26,880 nt of DNA from the NCBI GenBank assembly GCA_020633625.1, contig JACKDJ010000046.1, positions 1 to 26,880 of the forward strand, in the 5' to 3' direction. The notes beneath the pieces are model-generated. The model did no database searches. It had not been told where the DNA came from and saw nothing but the letters and a program-made list of their open reading frames with translations. Position 1 is the stretch's first letter. Each line of letters begins with the position of its first letter. Positions 25,712 to 26,880 of the stretch are shown here, one piece after another. This DNA is from Myxococcales bacterium. GTDB lineage: Bacteria > Myxococcota_A > Bradymonadia > REDH01. Both the position numbers and the translations under genes were made by a program.

Positions 25712-26575
25712 TCAGTCGCGGACAACTCGCTCGAGGTAGCTGCGGTAGGGCCCGCTCGGGAGGTGGGCGATGGCGTCCGCGAGGCCCGCGCGGTCGAGGT
25801 AGCCGGATCGAAACGCGACCTCTTCGGGCGACCCGATGATGAGTCCCTGGCGGGCCTCGATCGCGTGGACGAAGTTGCTGGCGTTCAGGAGCTGCTCGGG
25901 GGTCCCTGTGTCGAGCCAGGCGATCCCTCGGCCCATGGGCTGAGCGCGGAGTCGGCCTTCGGCGAGGTACCCACGGTTCAGGTCCGTGATCTCGAGCTCG
26001 CCGCGCGCCGAGGGCGCAAGATCGCGCGCGCGGTCGACGACGTCGGGGCCGTAGATGTAGATGCCGGGGACCGCCCACGACGACCGCGGGTTCGCGGGCT
26101 TCTCTTCGAGGGAGATGACCGTGCCGTCTGGACCAAACTCGACGACTCCATACTCGGATGGGTTCGCGACGGTGTACGCAAAGATCGTCGCGCCGTCTGT
26201 GTGTGACGCGACGGCCGCCCGCAGAAAGTCGAGGCGTCCGTAGATGAGGTTGTCGCCGAGCATGAGCATCGACGGGTCACCGCCGACGAAGGCTGCACCG
26301 ACGCGAAAGGCGTCGGCGATGCCGCGCGGCTCGTCCTGGACGGCGTACGACAGCGAGATCCCCCACCGCTCGCCGTCGCCGAGGAGGCTCTCGAAGCGCG
26401 GGATGTCGTCGGGCGACGAGATGACGAGGATGTCGCGGCACCCGGCGACCATCAGCGTGGTCAGCGAGTAGAACACCATCGGCTTGTTGTAGATGGGCTG
26501 CAGCTGTTTGCTGACGATGCTCGTCATTGGGTACAGCCGCGTGCCCTTTCCTCCTGCGAGGAGAATCCCCTTCAC
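25712..26575 (-). CDS. rmlA: Glucose-1-phosphate thymidylyltransferase
   Basis: 287-residue nucleotidyltransferase making dTDP-glucose from glucose-1-phosphate and dTTP, the first step to dTDP-L-rhamnose and other dTDP-deoxysugars; cytosolic. It has the signature GILLAGGKGTRLYPMT, SKQLQPIYNKPMVFY, the metal-binding LMLGDNLIYG, EYGVVEF, EEKPANPRS and GIAWLDTGTPEQL. Length and motifs match the family closely. The start is GTG 26575, overlapping the stop of the upstream rmlB by 4 bases (GTGA), so the two are translationally coupled. The gene converges with the ATP-grasp/HAD gene. Confidence 0.96.
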   Translation of the reverse strand: MKGILLAGGKGTRLYPMTSIVSKQLQPIYNKPMVFYSLTTLMVAGCRDILVISSPDDIPRFESLLGDGERWGISLSYAVQDEPRGIADAFRVGAAFVGGDPSMLMLGDNLIYGRLDFLRAAVASHTDGATIFAYTVANPSEYGVVEFGPDGTVISLEEKPANPRSSWAVPGIYIYGPDVVDRARDLAPSARGELEITDLNRGYLAEGRLRAQPMGRGIAWLDTGTPEQLLNASNFVHAIEARQGLIIGSPEEVAFRSGYLDRAGLADAIAHLPSGPYRSYLERVVRD

Positions 26576-26880
26576 TCGTCGCCTTCGTCGTTCGACGGCG
26601 CCGCCGGGAATGTGCCGGTGACGCTGATGATGTTCAGCGCGCCACTGGCTTCGAGTCGGGCGACGAGATCACCGCGGTCGATGTTGAGGGTTGTCTGGTG
26701 CTCGTCGGTGTCGAGCCGCGCCCCGTACCAGCGGCGCTCGAACTGGCGTGCGTCGTCGCCGCGCGTCTGGGCGACCCAGTCCTGGTTCGCGAGATACCAC
26801 GCCACGGTGTCGCGCAGGCCGTCGGCGAACGCGACCTTCGGCGTCCAGCCGAGCTCCGTCCGAGCCCGCGACGCGTCCAT
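26572..26880 (-). CDS. rmlB: dTDP-glucose 4,6-dehydratase, C-terminal part
   Basis: Partial gene that continues beyond the right edge of the window; the ATG at 26880 is internal. The visible 102 residues start with DASRARTELGWTPKV and DGLRDTVAWYLANQDWV, the typical end of the short-chain dehydrogenase RmlB, which converts dTDP-glucose to the 4-keto-6-deoxy sugar. After FERRWYGARL, where family members normally finish, a further 46 residues follow (including NIISVTGTFPAAPS and an acidic NDEGDE end). The stop overlaps the rmlA start, supporting an rmlBA operon. Confidence 0.88.
   Translation of the reverse strand: MDASRARTELGWTPKVAFADGLRDTVAWYLANQDWVAQTRGDDARQFERRWYGARLDTDEHQTTLNIDRGDLVARLEASGALNIISVTGTFPAAPSNDEGDE

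Overview
The window is very GC-rich. It encodes thrombospondin type 3 calcium-binding repeats, 17 Myxococcus-type Cys-rich repeats (DUF4215/TIGR02232) and two proteins with MYXO-CTERM-like tails (Gly-Gly-Cys, one hydrophobic segment, terminal Arg run). This combination points to Myxococcota (former Deltaproteobacteria), perhaps a Sandaracinus/Polyangiales-like or Bradymonadales-like lineage. The placement is an inference; no rRNA or marker gene is present.

Layout. 1-1390: class III aminotransferase (+), closed by an 11-bp hairpin shared with the convergent OmpA-family protein (1424-3229, -). 3354-7949 (-): a 1531-residue secreted protein with a nidogen-like domain, three PPC-like domains, DUF4215 and TSP3 repeats and a MYXO-CTERM-like tail. 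7950-8472: a long non-coding gap with a sigma-54-like element in front of homogentisate 1,2-dioxygenase (8473-9570, +). 9574-13850 (-): a tightly packed three-gene unit of a lipoprotein (propeller-like plus alpha/alpha-barrel-like), a small membrane protein and a zinc phospholipase C-like MYXO-CTERM protein. 13919-15034 (-): rhomboid protease. 15207-16778 (+): a compact cassette of a secreted protein built from 14 tandem Cys heptads, an ECF sigma factor and a six-Cys membrane protein. 16928-17386 (-): unknown protein. 17539-18828 (-): PQQ-type glucose/sorbosone dehydrogenase. 18928-19234 (-): a small protein overlapping a 25-codon stub of a second gene. 19422-26880: surface polysaccharide genes, namely a GT2 glycosyltransferase, two tandem DUF2079 membrane proteins, an ATP-grasp/HAD fusion, rmlA and the 3' end of rmlB.

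How the parts fit. The right-hand quarter looks like part of a deoxysugar/O-antigen or exopolysaccharide locus: RmlB and RmlA lead to dTDP-6-deoxyhexoses, while the GT2 and DUF2079 (GT-C-like) proteins would act on polyprenyl-linked sugars. The left half mostly encodes envelope and surface proteins. The candidate for an undescribed system is the cassette at 15207-16778, where a secreted thiol-rich repeat protein sits in one transcription unit with an ECF sigma factor and a Cys-bearing membrane protein that could be its anti-sigma. Metal or redox stress is the natural hypothesis, but nothing in the sequence proves it.
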